Positions 27,096-36,468 of a stretch of DNA of 64,000 bases are shown here, one piece after another. The position numbers and the translations under genes were made by a program. Position 1 is the stretch's first letter, and each line of letters opens with the position of its first letter. The stretch is from NCBI RefSeq assembly GCF_009372215.1, contig NZ_LWRV01000080.1:1-64000 (forward strand). The letters are read 5' to 3'. This DNA comes from Acinetobacter portensis. GTDB taxonomy: Bacteria > Pseudomonadota > Gammaproteobacteria > Pseudomonadales > Moraxellaceae. The notes below the pieces were generated by a model. The model was not told the origin of the DNA, did no database searches, and saw only the letters and a program-made list of their open reading frames with translations.

Positions 27096-29420
27096 TCAGT
27101 TCTTTGACTGATATTGCTGAACTACAACATGTTTATCATCGGATGATGTAAACAATGTTGCGTAAATGAAAGCGAAAATTACACCAAGTAAAGCTGTTAA
27201 ACCAAAGCAATGAATCGCATACGTTTGGCTAAATGAAAGCAAACCAAAACTAAAAAATGTCGACATCATACAAAGAAACAATGCCATACCCACCACTTGT
27301 GGATGATCATGTCCATGTCGATAAAAAATCGCATAATCCACGCCAATTCCCATAATGAGGAACGTGCCCATAATACTGAATAAGTTTATTTCAACACCTA
27401 GCCATACTTGAATGGCAAATGTCGTCATAAGTGCCATTGTCACAGGTAATACCAAAGGCAAAACCGATTTTTTGCCATAAATAAAACCAAGACCAAGCAT
27501 TAATAAAATAATGGCTAAACCAAGTAACCACTGCGCTTGAATACGGTGTTCTTTAAATAATTCAGAGAGCTGATTCACAGGTTGAAGCAATTGCACATTT
27601 GCATTGACTAGCGTCTTGAGAGCTTGATTATTCTGAACGCCTTGCAACATCACCAAACGCTCTGTAGAACTCATTTGCAAAAATGCGAGTGGATGATCTG
27701 CAAAGATTTTATCTGTAAGTAAAGGCTGCTGTTTTAACTGATTCTGCCATGCCAAAAGATCGTTTGGATCTAACTGCATTGCTTGTGCATATTCAGTTAA
27801 TGTTCCACGTGGAATCTGTTCTAAAAGTTGAATATTGTGCTGTTGTTGTTGAGTCGATGGTAGCCATTGACCTAAAGCTTGGAAACCATCTAATTTTCCA
27901 GAATTTTTAAGTTCTTCAAGTTTCAACAATAAATCTTGTTCATTTTTTTCAAGTTCTTGTGATGTTTTTCCACTGACAACAAAGTAATCGCTGCCTTGTT
28001 GTTGCATAAAACGATCACGAACATATTGATCTTCCTGTTTAAGTTTTTGATCCATACTTTGCAAATTGCGAATATCGTCATTGCTTTTCAGGAAAAATAA
28101 ACTCGTTGTAGTTACCACTAAAATGACAAGAATTAAACCATAACGAAGTGGGTTATTGGCTTGTACAAAGCTACGAATTTTTCCAATAAAACTTAAGGTT
28201 CGAATTGCAGGTTCTGCATTTAAGGCAGGCAATCTTGGCAATAATAAAATACTGGTAATCCATGCAGCGGTTAAACCCACCATAGAAAATACAGCAATTT
28301 GTCTAAAGCCCGAAAATGGCGTAAAGCTTAGAACTACATACGCAAATAATGTTGTTAATAAGCCTACAAATAAACTTGGTAAAACAGGTTTTAAAACGCT
28401 AAATCCATCAATATGTCGATGCTGAGATTGCATTGCCATAAAATAAAATGAAAAGTCGACACAAACGCCTATTAAGCTTGCGCCAAAGACCAAAGTCATT
28501 AGATGGATTTCATCAAACACTAAATAAGTTGCAGCAAATGCAACCAAACATCCTGTTCCTACTGCCACCATTTCGGTCAACATTGGACGCACAGATCGAA
28601 AGCCAAACCAAACCAGTAAAAGAATGCCTAGTGTTGAACCGACACCAATCGTTGAAATTTCTTCTTGCGCTGAATTTGTTCCAAATTGGGCAAACATGAG
28701 CGTGCCTGTCCAATGTGGTTGCACCTGATATTGTTTTATTTTCAGGTTTAATTCATCAATAAAATGAGCTGTTTTTTCTTGGTATTCAATATTGTAAGGA
28801 CTGTTTTTTAACTCTAAAACCAAAAGACGTGAAATGCCTTTTTCATCTCGTATTGTGGCAAAACCATCTTCCAGTTGAATATCTGTTTGGGTTTGCAATG
28901 CAGATAAACCCATCGCATAGCGTGGGAAAAAGAGTAATGGATCTTGCTTTAAAAGCTCTGCGGTAATGGGCATACCTGGGCTCATCATTTGCAACATACT
29001 TTGTTCGGTAAGTGCCTGATAGTCCTTTTGCTCGAGTAATGTTTTATCGCTTTCGTTTAATAAGCCAACCTTATGCTGATATAAAGCTTTAGCAAATTTT
29101 TCATTATCAAGCTGAGGCTTTAAAGGATGAAACAAATCACTTTGTTTGACTTCAGCTTGAATTTCCTGAGTGACATGATTTAAAGATGCATCATCTTTTG
29201 CATCAAGCACGAGAAAAATTTTGTCATTCAGCTTTTCACTTACATATTGCTGTGCTTTTTCTAAACGCTCATCTTGGTGCGTTTCGGGTAGTAGTGCAAA
29301 GATATTGGTTTGAATATGAATATCTTTATTTAACCATGCCACACCAAGCATAATGGCAATAATGCTCAGAATAATCAGCCAAGCGGCTGTACACTTATTT
29401 TGCCAATTGGAAAAGTGCAT
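27096..29420 (-). CDS. apeM: MMPL-family exporter (ApeM-like)
   Basis: A 774-residue RND/MMPL transporter in the inner membrane. It has an N-terminal helix, a first periplasmic loop of about 200 residues, then five helices (with GVCVDFSFYFMAM). A second long loop follows before a C-terminal set of five helices that includes GIGVDYAIFYRHG. The two GVDF/GVDY segments are the proton-relay sites of the superfamily. It should export the APE lipid or intermediate. It overlaps the end of the LolA-like gene by 26 bases. Confidence 0.88.
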   Translation of the reverse strand: MHFSNWQNKCTAAWLIILSIIAIMLGVAWLNKDIHIQTNIFALLPETHQDERLEKAQQYVSEKLNDKIFLVLDAKDDASLNHVTQEIQAEVKQSDLFHPLKPQLDNEKFAKALYQHKVGLLNESDKTLLEQKDYQALTEQSMLQMMSPGMPITAELLKQDPLLFFPRYAMGLSALQTQTDIQLEDGFATIRDEKGISRLLVLELKNSPYNIEYQEKTAHFIDELNLKIKQYQVQPHWTGTLMFAQFGTNSAQEEISTIGVGSTLGILLLVWFGFRSVRPMLTEMVAVGTGCLVAFAATYLVFDEIHLMTLVFGASLIGVCVDFSFYFMAMQSQHRHIDGFSVLKPVLPSLFVGLLTTLFAYVVLSFTPFSGFRQIAVFSMVGLTAAWITSILLLPRLPALNAEPAIRTLSFIGKIRSFVQANNPLRYGLILVILVVTTTSLFFLKSNDDIRNLQSMDQKLKQEDQYVRDRFMQQQGSDYFVVSGKTSQELEKNEQDLLLKLEELKNSGKLDGFQALGQWLPSTQQQQHNIQLLEQIPRGTLTEYAQAMQLDPNDLLAWQNQLKQQPLLTDKIFADHPLAFLQMSSTERLVMLQGVQNNQALKTLVNANVQLLQPVNQLSELFKEHRIQAQWLLGLAIILLMLGLGFIYGKKSVLPLVLPVTMALMTTFAIQVWLGVEINLFSIMGTFLIMGIGVDYAIFYRHGHDHPQVVGMALFLCMMSTFFSFGLLSFSQTYAIHCFGLTALLGVIFAFIYATLFTSSDDKHVVVQQYQSKN

Positions 29421-30039
29421 TTTCAGCTGCCGTTAAAGTTTGAGGTTGAGCCGTTTGCTGACTAAAACGAATGGTCGTGCTGTTATTAGCTTGCTCTTGA
29501 ATCACAATACGGTCTACATAACGTTGACCTTGTGCATCCACTTTTACAAAAAGCTTTTTAAATAAACCACTTTTTGGCGTTAAGGAAACATTCCATTTTG
29601 TTGGTGTGTAACTTGCAGAAACCACATTAAAGTTTTTCGCCAAAGCTGTTTCATTACCCGACATCAACTGTAAAAACATCGTTGCTATAGAACCATAAGG
29701 CGTTTTATCGACTTCAATTTGGCTATAAGTACGTTGCGTTTTTTGCACAAGCTTTTTAGGTGTAACAATTAAATCTGCTTTTACAGGACTTTGAATTTGC
29801 CAAAGTACACCGCTATCTTTAGTAAAAACCACCGTACCTTTAGAGATGTAGGTTTTATTTAAAGATGCTAACTTTTTATGTTGTTCGAAATTAGCACGTA
29901 TAACAGATGTTGCTGAAAGTTGACTAAAAATTTGTTTAAGTTCTGCATTTTGTGCATAAGTAGCTGTACTGAATAAAGCAAATACACTGAATATTGCAGT
30001 GATCAACATTTTCATAAGGCGATTACCTTTCATATTCAT
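29395..30039 (-). CDS. apeL: LolA-like periplasmic carrier (ApeL-like)
   Basis: 214 residues from the ATG at 30039, which has AAGGAT eight to nine bases upstream; the ATG at 30051 sits inside that AAGGATGG. Signal peptide (about 30 residues) ends in TYAQ. The mature protein has the LolA-like pattern FEQHKKLASLNKTYISKGTVVF, WQIQSPVKADLIV and the TPYGSI stretch. It is the expected periplasmic chaperone for moving APE lipid to the outer membrane, beside the MMPL exporter. Confidence 0.82.
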   Translation of the reverse strand: MNMKGNRLMKMLITAIFSVFALFSTATYAQNAELKQIFSQLSATSVIRANFEQHKKLASLNKTYISKGTVVFTKDSGVLWQIQSPVKADLIVTPKKLVQKTQRTYSQIEVDKTPYGSIATMFLQLMSGNETALAKNFNVVSASYTPTKWNVSLTPKSGLFKKLFVKVDAQGQRYVDRIVIQEQANNSTTIRFSQQTAQPQTLTAAENALFQLAK

Positions 30040-30040
30040 T

Positions 30041-30463
30041 TTATTGACCATCCTTAAATTCAGACCACGCTTTTAAGCAATCGAATAAAACTTGTGGAGA
30101 TTGATAACACATTTCACGTGACTTCATATCTACCGCAACTTGTGATGTATAACCTTTGGTAAGGCGCTTACCCGATTCAGCATCAAAAATTTGATATTCA
30201 ATTTTCAAACGGTTTTCCCATTCTTTTAAAATGGCGCGAACACGAATTTTTTGCTCAAATTCAATACCATGTGCATAACGAACATGACTTTCAATAACGG
30301 GCCATGCATACCCAGAATCACGCATTTGGTTGTAGTTATAGTGAAATTGATCGAGCAATTTACATCGAGCAATTTCAAAATACTTCAAATAATGCCCGTG
30401 CCAAACCACATTCATGGTATCTACATCATGAAATGGCACTTCAATAATTACATCGGCATGCAT
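30041..30463 (-). CDS. apeK: Hotdog-fold acyl thioesterase (ApeK-like)
   Basis: A 140-residue YbgC/4-hydroxybenzoyl-CoA-type thioesterase. The active-site region is VPFHDVDTMNVVWHGHYLKYF with the catalytic Asp (FHDVDTMNVVWHG). It may release chains or intermediates from the ACP. It overlaps nothing and is followed closely by the LolA-like gene. Confidence 0.85.
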   Translation of the reverse strand: MHADVIIEVPFHDVDTMNVVWHGHYLKYFEIARCKLLDQFHYNYNQMRDSGYAWPVIESHVRYAHGIEFEQKIRVRAILKEWENRLKIEYQIFDAESGKRLTKGYTSQVAVDMKSREMCYQSPQVLFDCLKAWSEFKDGQ

Positions 30464-30488
30464 AGCAAATTCCTATTTTGAAACAGTC

Positions 30489-32021
30489 TTATGAATTGAA
30501 TACTTGATTTAACAAATCTAAGTTTTCAAAACGATCTACAAGACCTTGCAGTTCATTCTGTAATGGTCGATCTTCTTCCACATAATTGAATGTTTGAAGA
30601 ACCCACTGTTTAAATGCTGTTAATACATCGCTTAAATCTGTATCGACACCTTTGAGTTTAATCGCTTGAACACTTGCACAACTTAAAGCAGCAATCACCT
30701 GTTCTGTTAAAACAATCACACGCGCTGCATCACGTGCTGCAATAGTTCCCATGCTCACTTTATCTTGATTGTGACACTCTGTTGAGCGAGAAAAAATTGA
30801 TGCCGCAAGTGTTTGTTTTAGTGCTTCAGCCGTCCAAGCAGACACACCAATTTGAACTGCTTTAAAACCATGATTTAACGGTAAACGATCGGCAGTTGAA
30901 CCCGTTAAATTACGTGGTAAACCATTATTCATTTTATAGTCGACTAACTGTGCAAGCTGACGATCCATCAAATCTGCAATATTGGCAATCATAATTTTTA
31001 AACTATCCATGGCTTGAGCAATATGCCCGCCATAGAAATGACCACCATGTAAAACACGTAAATTAACAGGATCAATTAATGGATTATCATTACTTGAGTT
31101 CAATTCATTTTCGATGAACTGACGTAGCCATGTTTTTGAATCTTCAAATACGCCAATAATATGAGGTGCACAGCGTAATGAATAACGATCTTGTAAACGT
31201 GAATTTTGATGTTCTGTTTGCACTTCGCTGTTTAACCAATCACGTAATTGAGCCGCAATATTTTGCTGTCCTACATGTGGCTTTTGCGCAAATAAGACTT
31301 CATCAAAATGACTCGGGTTCCCTTCTAAAGCCAAAACATTGAGCGCAGTAATACAGGTACTTGCTAATGCAATTTGTTCTGCTTTTTTATAATTCAAACA
31401 TGCGATTGCAGTCATCACGGCTGTGCCATTCATGAGTGCTAAACCTTCTTTCGGGCGCATCACATGAGCTTCAATACCCTTTTCTGCATACACTTGTGCA
31501 ATAGGTACAATTTGACCTTGGTAATACACATCACGCTCGCCAACTAAAGCACCTGCAATATAAGACAATGGCGTTAAATCACCACTCGCTCCTACAGAAC
31601 CTTCCGATGGAATCACAGGGATTACATTTTCATTAAGCATCCACGCTAAACGCTCAAGTAATGCATGAGATACACCAGAATAACCACGTGCCAATGAACA
31701 CAAGCGCGTTACAACTACAGCACGTGCAGTCACTAAATCTAAATTTTGACCTAAACCACAACCATGGAAACGAGATAAGTGCAAAGGAAGTTCATTCACT
31801 TGATGTGCAGGAATTTCGACCAAGCATGAATCGCCATAACCTGTTGTTACGCCATAAATTACGCCTTCATCTTTTAAAAGCTGATCTAAAAAATCTGCAC
31901 CACGCTGAATAAGTTCGCGCCATTCAACCGATGAAGGTAATGTCACTTTCATTTCTTGACGAGCAACAGCAACAACTTCCTCAATTGAAAGTGGCTTTTC
32001 TCCTATCACTAATACTTGCAT
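30489..32021 (-). CDS. Aromatic amino acid ammonia lyase (HAL/TAL/PAL family)
   Basis: A 510-residue MIO enzyme that removes ammonia from histidine, tyrosine or phenylalanine. The MIO-forming triad is A145-S146-G147 in GSVGASGDLTPL. The catalytic Tyr lies in IYGVTTGYG (Y56). The residues that decide substrate, by alignment with HutH (Ser-His), R. sphaeroides TAL (His-Leu) and plant PAL (Phe-Leu), are F85-H86 (in HLSRFHGCGLG), a mixed pair. Inside a polyene operon it most likely makes an aryl acid (coumarate or cinnamate). It overlaps the acyltransferase gene by one base. Confidence 0.85.
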   Translation of the reverse strand: MQVLVIGEKPLSIEEVVAVARQEMKVTLPSSVEWRELIQRGADFLDQLLKDEGVIYGVTTGYGDSCLVEIPAHQVNELPLHLSRFHGCGLGQNLDLVTARAVVVTRLCSLARGYSGVSHALLERLAWMLNENVIPVIPSEGSVGASGDLTPLSYIAGALVGERDVYYQGQIVPIAQVYAEKGIEAHVMRPKEGLALMNGTAVMTAIACLNYKKAEQIALASTCITALNVLALEGNPSHFDEVLFAQKPHVGQQNIAAQLRDWLNSEVQTEHQNSRLQDRYSLRCAPHIIGVFEDSKTWLRQFIENELNSSNDNPLIDPVNLRVLHGGHFYGGHIAQAMDSLKIMIANIADLMDRQLAQLVDYKMNNGLPRNLTGSTADRLPLNHGFKAVQIGVSAWTAEALKQTLAASIFSRSTECHNQDKVSMGTIAARDAARVIVLTEQVIAALSCASVQAIKLKGVDTDLSDVLTAFKQWVLQTFNYVEEDRPLQNELQGLVDRFENLDLLNQVFNS

Positions 32022-32950
32022 TATTTCTTATTCCAAAAATTATAAAAATTAAACCATTGGTATGGAGCGCGTAAGCAATGTTTTTCCAACAGAACAACGT
32101 ATTGACGCATTGTTTTTTGCATGTCTTCCATGCGTGTTTTTCTTGAAAACTGTAATTGATCTGTCATTTTATAAATATGCACTTCAAATTGCTGACAAGT
32201 ACGATAACAAAACACTGCTAATACAGGAACTTTGAGTAAGCTGGCTAAAATCCATGCACCTTGAGGCCAATCTGCATCCTCGCCTAAAAACTCAACAGTT
32301 TGTACACGATTCGACTGCACAGGTATGCGATCTGCAGCCACAATAATCCATTCGCCTTGAGCTAATTTTTCTTGTAGTACTAGAGCTGTATCTACGCCTA
32401 ACTCATCGACAGGAACTAAATTTACATCTGCATGTGAGTTCAATTTTTTAATAAATTGATTAAATTTCGTGGCATGTTTTTGGTAAACCAAAATATTAAT
32501 TTTTTGCGGATTTTCAGACTTTATTGCGCGTAAAAGCTCAATATTTCCAAAATGAGAAACAACAATCACCGCCCCTTTTTGATATTGCTCGCGAATTTTC
32601 TCATGACCAAAAAGCTTTAACTCTGTTTCTGGAATATGCCCCAACCAGCCTTCTATTTTATCTAAAATACATTCTGCAAATTGCATTAAATGTGTATAGG
32701 TATTGGTTTGCGTAGGTGGTGATTTAAAAGGTGAGGCCTCACCTGAAAATTCATGTAGTTTCGTTAAGTAATTTAAAGAAGCTTGACGCGCAGTTTTGGA
32801 AAATAGCCAATACCAAAAAATCACAAATAAAAGTACAACACGACACAACCAACGCCCGCCTAATCGATAAAAGCCCAGCATAAGCATGAGCGGCAACATT
32901 CCGCCACGTTCTTTAATATTGCTCCATTTTTTCTGATCTAATGAGCTCAT
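32021..32950 (-). CDS. LpxL-type lysophospholipid acyltransferase of the APE operon
   Basis: A 309-residue membrane-bound acyltransferase with the HX4E motif VVSHFGNIELL and the PVLAVF segment; an N-terminal helix lies near residues 34-52. It would join a fatty acyl chain to the glycosylated head or lipid part of the APE molecule. In the E. coli cluster the same function is, as I recall, the C-terminal half of ApeJ, fused to the glycosyltransferase; here it is a separate gene, one base from the GT2 gene. Confidence 0.8.
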   Translation of the reverse strand: MSSLDQKKWSNIKERGGMLPLMLMLGFYRLGGRWLCRVVLLFVIFWYWLFSKTARQASLNYLTKLHEFSGEASPFKSPPTQTNTYTHLMQFAECILDKIEGWLGHIPETELKLFGHEKIREQYQKGAVIVVSHFGNIELLRAIKSENPQKINILVYQKHATKFNQFIKKLNSHADVNLVPVDELGVDTALVLQEKLAQGEWIIVAADRIPVQSNRVQTVEFLGEDADWPQGAWILASLLKVPVLAVFCYRTCQQFEVHIYKMTDQLQFSRKTRMEDMQKTMRQYVVLLEKHCLRAPYQWFNFYNFWNKK

Positions 32951-32951
32951 A

Positions 32952-33686
32952 TTAATTTTTCACTTTAAAATATATAAGTTTTGGTAAGCGGATGAGCATG
33001 CCTGCAAAAAGTCGCGAATGTGCTTTAGTTAAACCAATATTATCTCGTAAAGCATTGAAGTGTGAAATGCCATCTTCAGGGTAGATAACATGTGTTGGTA
33101 CATTTATGAAAGGTACATTTTCCCACTTCAAACGAACCAATATTTCAGTATCAAAACCCATTCTAGGTTGAAATTTTGCTTTATTTAAAACAGCAACAGT
33201 ACTATCTAATGGATAAATACGAAAACCGCACATGCTATCTTTTATCTCAAAAGATAAGCTATTAATCCAAACCCATATATGGGTCGCATAACGTCCATAT
33301 AGGCGTTTCTTTGGCACAGAAGCATCGAAAACTGGCTTGCCAATAATCATCGCTGATGGATTATTTTTTGATGCATCTAAAAATTTTGATATATCCTTCC
33401 AAGCATGCTGACCGTCGGAATCAAGTTGTAAGGCATGGCTATAACCAAGCTCCTTCGCTTTTAACAAGCCAGTGATTACAGCTTGCCCTTTGCCCTGATT
33501 GACTTCATGTTCAACCAATTCAACCCATGGGTTTTTACCCGAAATATCACGTAATAACGTAGTGCATTCAATATCACTACCATCATTTACCATAATAATT
33601 GGCAATTGAAATTCATTTAGATATTGAACCAAAGCTTCTAAATAATTCGGATGGTTATACACTGGAATCACAAAACAATGTTTCAT
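32952..33686 (-). CDS. GT2-family glycosyltransferase of the APE operon (ApeJ-like)
   Basis: 244 residues, starting at the ATG at 33686 with GAGG eight bases upstream (a GTG at 33695 is less likely). The dolichyl-phosphate-mannose-synthase-like GT2 fold is shown by FVIPVYNHPNYLEALVQYL, QLDSDGQH (the DxD motif) and DSMCGFRIYPLD. It would put a sugar on the lipid linker. The downstream acyltransferase is encoded separately. Confidence 0.8.
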   Translation of the reverse strand: MKHCFVIPVYNHPNYLEALVQYLNEFQLPIIMVNDGSDIECTTLLRDISGKNPWVELVEHEVNQGKGQAVITGLLKAKELGYSHALQLDSDGQHAWKDISKFLDASKNNPSAMIIGKPVFDASVPKKRLYGRYATHIWVWINSLSFEIKDSMCGFRIYPLDSTVAVLNKAKFQPRMGFDTEILVRLKWENVPFINVPTHVIYPEDGISHFNALRDNIGLTKAHSRLFAGMLIRLPKLIYFKVKN

Positions 33687-33701
33687 ATCAGCCACCTCTT
33701 T

Positions 33702-35369
33702 TTAATTTTTTTCAGTATTCATCGCAAATAATAAACGACCTGTTGCTATCGTTTTATCTTCCATCGACATTTCAAAATGCACTTTATGCAATTTGCGACT
33801 TAGCTTTAAATACAATACAGAATATGGACAAATAAGATCTTGAAACTTCAACTGTTCAAAACCATTACACCATTCAAAATCTTTCCAAATTTGTTTCGCA
33901 AAGTGCTGAACAAAGCCAATCTGCCCCACACCTGGAAAAATTGGATAGTGAGGAAAATGTCCTTTAAAACACTCTAGTTCTGGATTAAATTCGAGTTTAA
34001 AAGTCATGCCCAATTCATGCTGATGTTGTTCTAGAACCACAGGTAATAACATGGGTTGAAAGAATGACTTTAAATATTGCTTGTTCAGTTTCGACTGAGC
34101 ATTTTGTGGTAACTGAGTAATAAAACGCCATTGCCTAGGAATTGCTATCGTTTCTAATTTATCTTTTAATTGCGTTTTTAAAGCTTTCACAAAAGAAGAT
34201 TTCGTCGATTTTTCTAGAAATTCACGCGCATCATGATTAAGAACAACAACACACGCTAACATTTGGCGATGCTCTTTTTCAACCACCAAAACATGGCATT
34301 GCTGAACAGCATCTAATTCTAAAATTTTAAGTTCAATCGCATCTAAACTCAGACGTTTTTCTTCAAGTTTCACAATACGATCTAAACGACCAAGTAATTT
34401 AAATGAACTTTTAAAGTCGTTTTCCACAGCAAGCTCAATTTTATCACCTGTCAAAATCCAATCATGGGTACATGCATGGTTGGTTTTTACTTCAAGCTCA
34501 TTGTACTCAGTCATTCGTACATCTACATTTTTAAATGGTATCCAAAGTGCATCATCTTCTTGGCGATACGCAATACCACCTGTTTCAGAACTACCAAAAA
34601 CTTCTGTGATTGGTCTGTTTAAATAAGGGCGTACACCTGAATCTAATTTCCCACCAGAAGAATATAGGGTTATACAATCTTGTAAAATGACATCTTTTGT
34701 CCAACGTTTTAATAAGGCAGGACTTGAAACAACATAGTTTTTAATATTTAAAGAGACTATTTTCTTTTGAATATCAGCAATATCTTCTGGAAATGCGACT
34801 TGATTATTATAAAAACTACGACCACTTGCTAGTGGCCAAAGTAATTTGAACAATAAGCCATAAATATGTTGATGACTTACCGTTGCAATTGCAATTGCAT
34901 ATTCAGGCAACTCAAAACTTTCATCTAAACCTTTAACTTCATTGAATAGTTGTGCCAAATTACGTGGAATTTTTTTTGGCTGACCCGTAGAACCCGATGT
35001 ATAGAAGTAAACTTGTGACTGCTCTAAAAATGCTTGATCAAAATTTAAAGTAACTTGATTGTGTTCAAGCTTATATTCTTGTCTTTCTAAGAAATAAATA
35101 TCTTGTTCAGCAAGTTCTTTTTCTAAATCACTGATTCGATTTGGAGGAAGTAAAATATCTTTTTTAGCATTTAATGCTGCAAAGAATAAAACTAAAAATT
35201 CGTAACTGTCTTGTTCCCAAAGTGCCCATGTTTTCTCTGACAACTGCTCTATATGTAGTTTTTGCTGCTCAACATCTTTCCAGAAATTTGCAAATGTAAT
35301 CGCACTTAAATCTGACTTTAAACAAAGTACATTTTGTGAATTTAGATGATTCTCAAAGTGACAAGACAT
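33702..35369 (-). CDS. Fusion of aryl-acid ligase (ApeH) and dehydratase (ApeI)
   Basis: 555 residues with two parts. Residues 1-435 are an adenylate-forming ligase: YFYTSGSTGQPKKIPR (P-loop, 122-136), EVFGSSETGG, DWILTGDKI and, near 430, KLNKQYLKSF with the late lysine. It should load an aryl acid onto the ACP. Residues 440-555 are a hotdog dehydratase: HFP in FKGHFPHYPIFPGVG (H471), as in the FabA/FabZ family and ApeI. In the characterised E. coli and Xenorhabdus clusters these are two separate proteins. The start at 35369 has CGGA about six bases upstream. The gene is 28 bases after ApeG. Confidence 0.85.
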   Translation of the reverse strand: MSCHFENHLNSQNVLCLKSDLSAITFANFWKDVEQQKLHIEQLSEKTWALWEQDSYEFLVLFFAALNAKKDILLPPNRISDLEKELAEQDIYFLERQEYKLEHNQVTLNFDQAFLEQSQVYFYTSGSTGQPKKIPRNLAQLFNEVKGLDESFELPEYAIAIATVSHQHIYGLLFKLLWPLASGRSFYNNQVAFPEDIADIQKKIVSLNIKNYVVSSPALLKRWTKDVILQDCITLYSSGGKLDSGVRPYLNRPITEVFGSSETGGIAYRQEDDALWIPFKNVDVRMTEYNELEVKTNHACTHDWILTGDKIELAVENDFKSSFKLLGRLDRIVKLEEKRLSLDAIELKILELDAVQQCHVLVVEKEHRQMLACVVVLNHDAREFLEKSTKSSFVKALKTQLKDKLETIAIPRQWRFITQLPQNAQSKLNKQYLKSFFQPMLLPVVLEQHQHELGMTFKLEFNPELECFKGHFPHYPIFPGVGQIGFVQHFAKQIWKDFEWCNGFEQLKFQDLICPYSVLYLKLSRKLHKVHFEMSMEDKTIATGRLLFAMNTEKN

Positions 35370-35397
35370 AACAATCCGTTTCTATTTTGGCTTAATT

Positions 35398-35952
35398 CTA
35401 TTTCTGCGCTTGATGCAACTTCTGTTGACGTTTACGCAGTAAATATTCCCCAAGCAATAAAATTCCCATCAAAATATAGGAAATAAAACCGTTGTATAAC
35501 ACCCAAATTTTTGTAGATGCTAACAATACTGTCATTAAAGCAATGACAGCATTTACAACAAAGAAGCCACACCAAATAAAAGTAACTTTCCGAGTCCAAA
35601 TAACCCCTTCTAAAGGTAAATCTGGCTCTGCCAAACGTGCAAAGCGTTCTATCATTGATGGTGGCTTAATGAGTGTTGTGGCAAAAATAATAAATGCCCC
35701 CACACTCATAAAAACTGGATAAAGCTTTAACCAAGCATGATCTTTAAGCAATAAGCTCAAACCGCCACATAAAATAGCAAATCCAGTTAAAGGCCATAGC
35801 AAAGCATTTCCTTTACTAAATAAACGAATTAGGCCAAATACAATCAACAGGCAACTCACCCAGATATATTGACCATTTGCTAAGCTATAACCTACTAAAA
35901 AGGGATAGAGAATCAAACCGATTGCGACAATCCCTTTTATAAGAAAACTCAT
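35398..35952 (-). CDS. apeG: Integral membrane protein (ApeG-like, COG4648)
   Basis: A 184-residue protein with at least four membrane helices: FLIKGIVAIGLILYPFLVGY at the N-terminus, then YIWVSCLLIVFGLIRLF, and helices near residues 52-65, 130-155 and 157-172. It matches the family that accompanies APE ACPs in other clusters. The function is not known. It overlaps the upstream ACP gene by four bases. Confidence 0.75.
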   Translation of the reverse strand: MSFLIKGIVAIGLILYPFLVGYSLANGQYIWVSCLLIVFGLIRLFSKGNALLWPLTGFAILCGGLSLLLKDHAWLKLYPVFMSVGAFIIFATTLIKPPSMIERFARLAEPDLPLEGVIWTRKVTFIWCGFFVVNAVIALMTVLLASTKIWVLYNGFISYILMGILLLGEYLLRKRQQKLHQAQK

Positions 35953-36197
35953 TCAGATGTCATATTCTGAATAACAGTCACAACATCCTGAATGGTACGG
36001 ACGTTTTTAAAGTCCTCAGGATTCACTTGCTTACCTGTTAACTCTTTAATTTTTACAACTAAATCAATTGCATCAATGCTATCCACATCAAGGTCTGTTG
36101 CAAGGTTTGAATTTAATTGAATATCTTCAGGAGCAATTTCAAATAGTTCTTCCATCCACTCGCGTAGTTTTTCGAGTACTTGTTCTTGAGTAAGCAT
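35949..36197 (-). CDS. apeF: Acyl carrier protein (ApeF-like)
   Basis: An 82-residue acyl carrier protein. The phosphopantetheine serine is in DLDVDSIDAIDLV. Overlaps ApeG by four bases and follows the other ACP by nine. Confidence 0.88.
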   Translation of the reverse strand: MLTQEQVLEKLREWMEELFEIAPEDIQLNSNLATDLDVDSIDAIDLVVKIKELTGKQVNPEDFKNVRTIQDVVTVIQNMTSE

Positions 36198-36206
36198 GAA
36201 TGCCCC

Positions 36207-36467
36207 TTATGCCGTTTGTTGCGTTTCAACCAAAGTAACTAAACTTTGAATTGACTTAAAATATTGCTTAGTTTCAGTAGATTCAGCACTCAAATGAATG
36301 TTGTAACGCTTCTTTAAAGCTAAACCTAGCTCTAATGCGTCAATAGAATCTAAACCCAACCCATTCCCAAACAATGGTGCTTCTGTCTCGATATCTTGAA
36401 CAGTAATATCTTCAAGTGCGAGAACATCAATAATCATTTGCTTTAATTCATCAGCAAGATTGTTCAT
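36207..36467 (-). CDS. apeE: Acyl carrier protein (ApeE-like)
   Basis: An 86-residue carrier protein, with the modified serine in GLGLDSIDALELG. Two dissimilar ACPs are typical of APE clusters: in the characterised systems one loads the aryl starter and the other handles chain extension. One base separates it from the PlsC-like gene upstream. Confidence 0.88.
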   Translation of the reverse strand: MNNLADELKQMIIDVLALEDITVQDIETEAPLFGNGLGLDSIDALELGLALKKRYNIHLSAESTETKQYFKSIQSLVTLVETQQTA

Positions 36468-36468
36468 T

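Noticed and set aside
33702..35369. Possible frameshift joining two genes into the ApeH-ApeI fusion
   Set aside because: The reading frame is continuous through the linker without a stop, and a start for a separate ApeI is not seen with a ribosome binding site.
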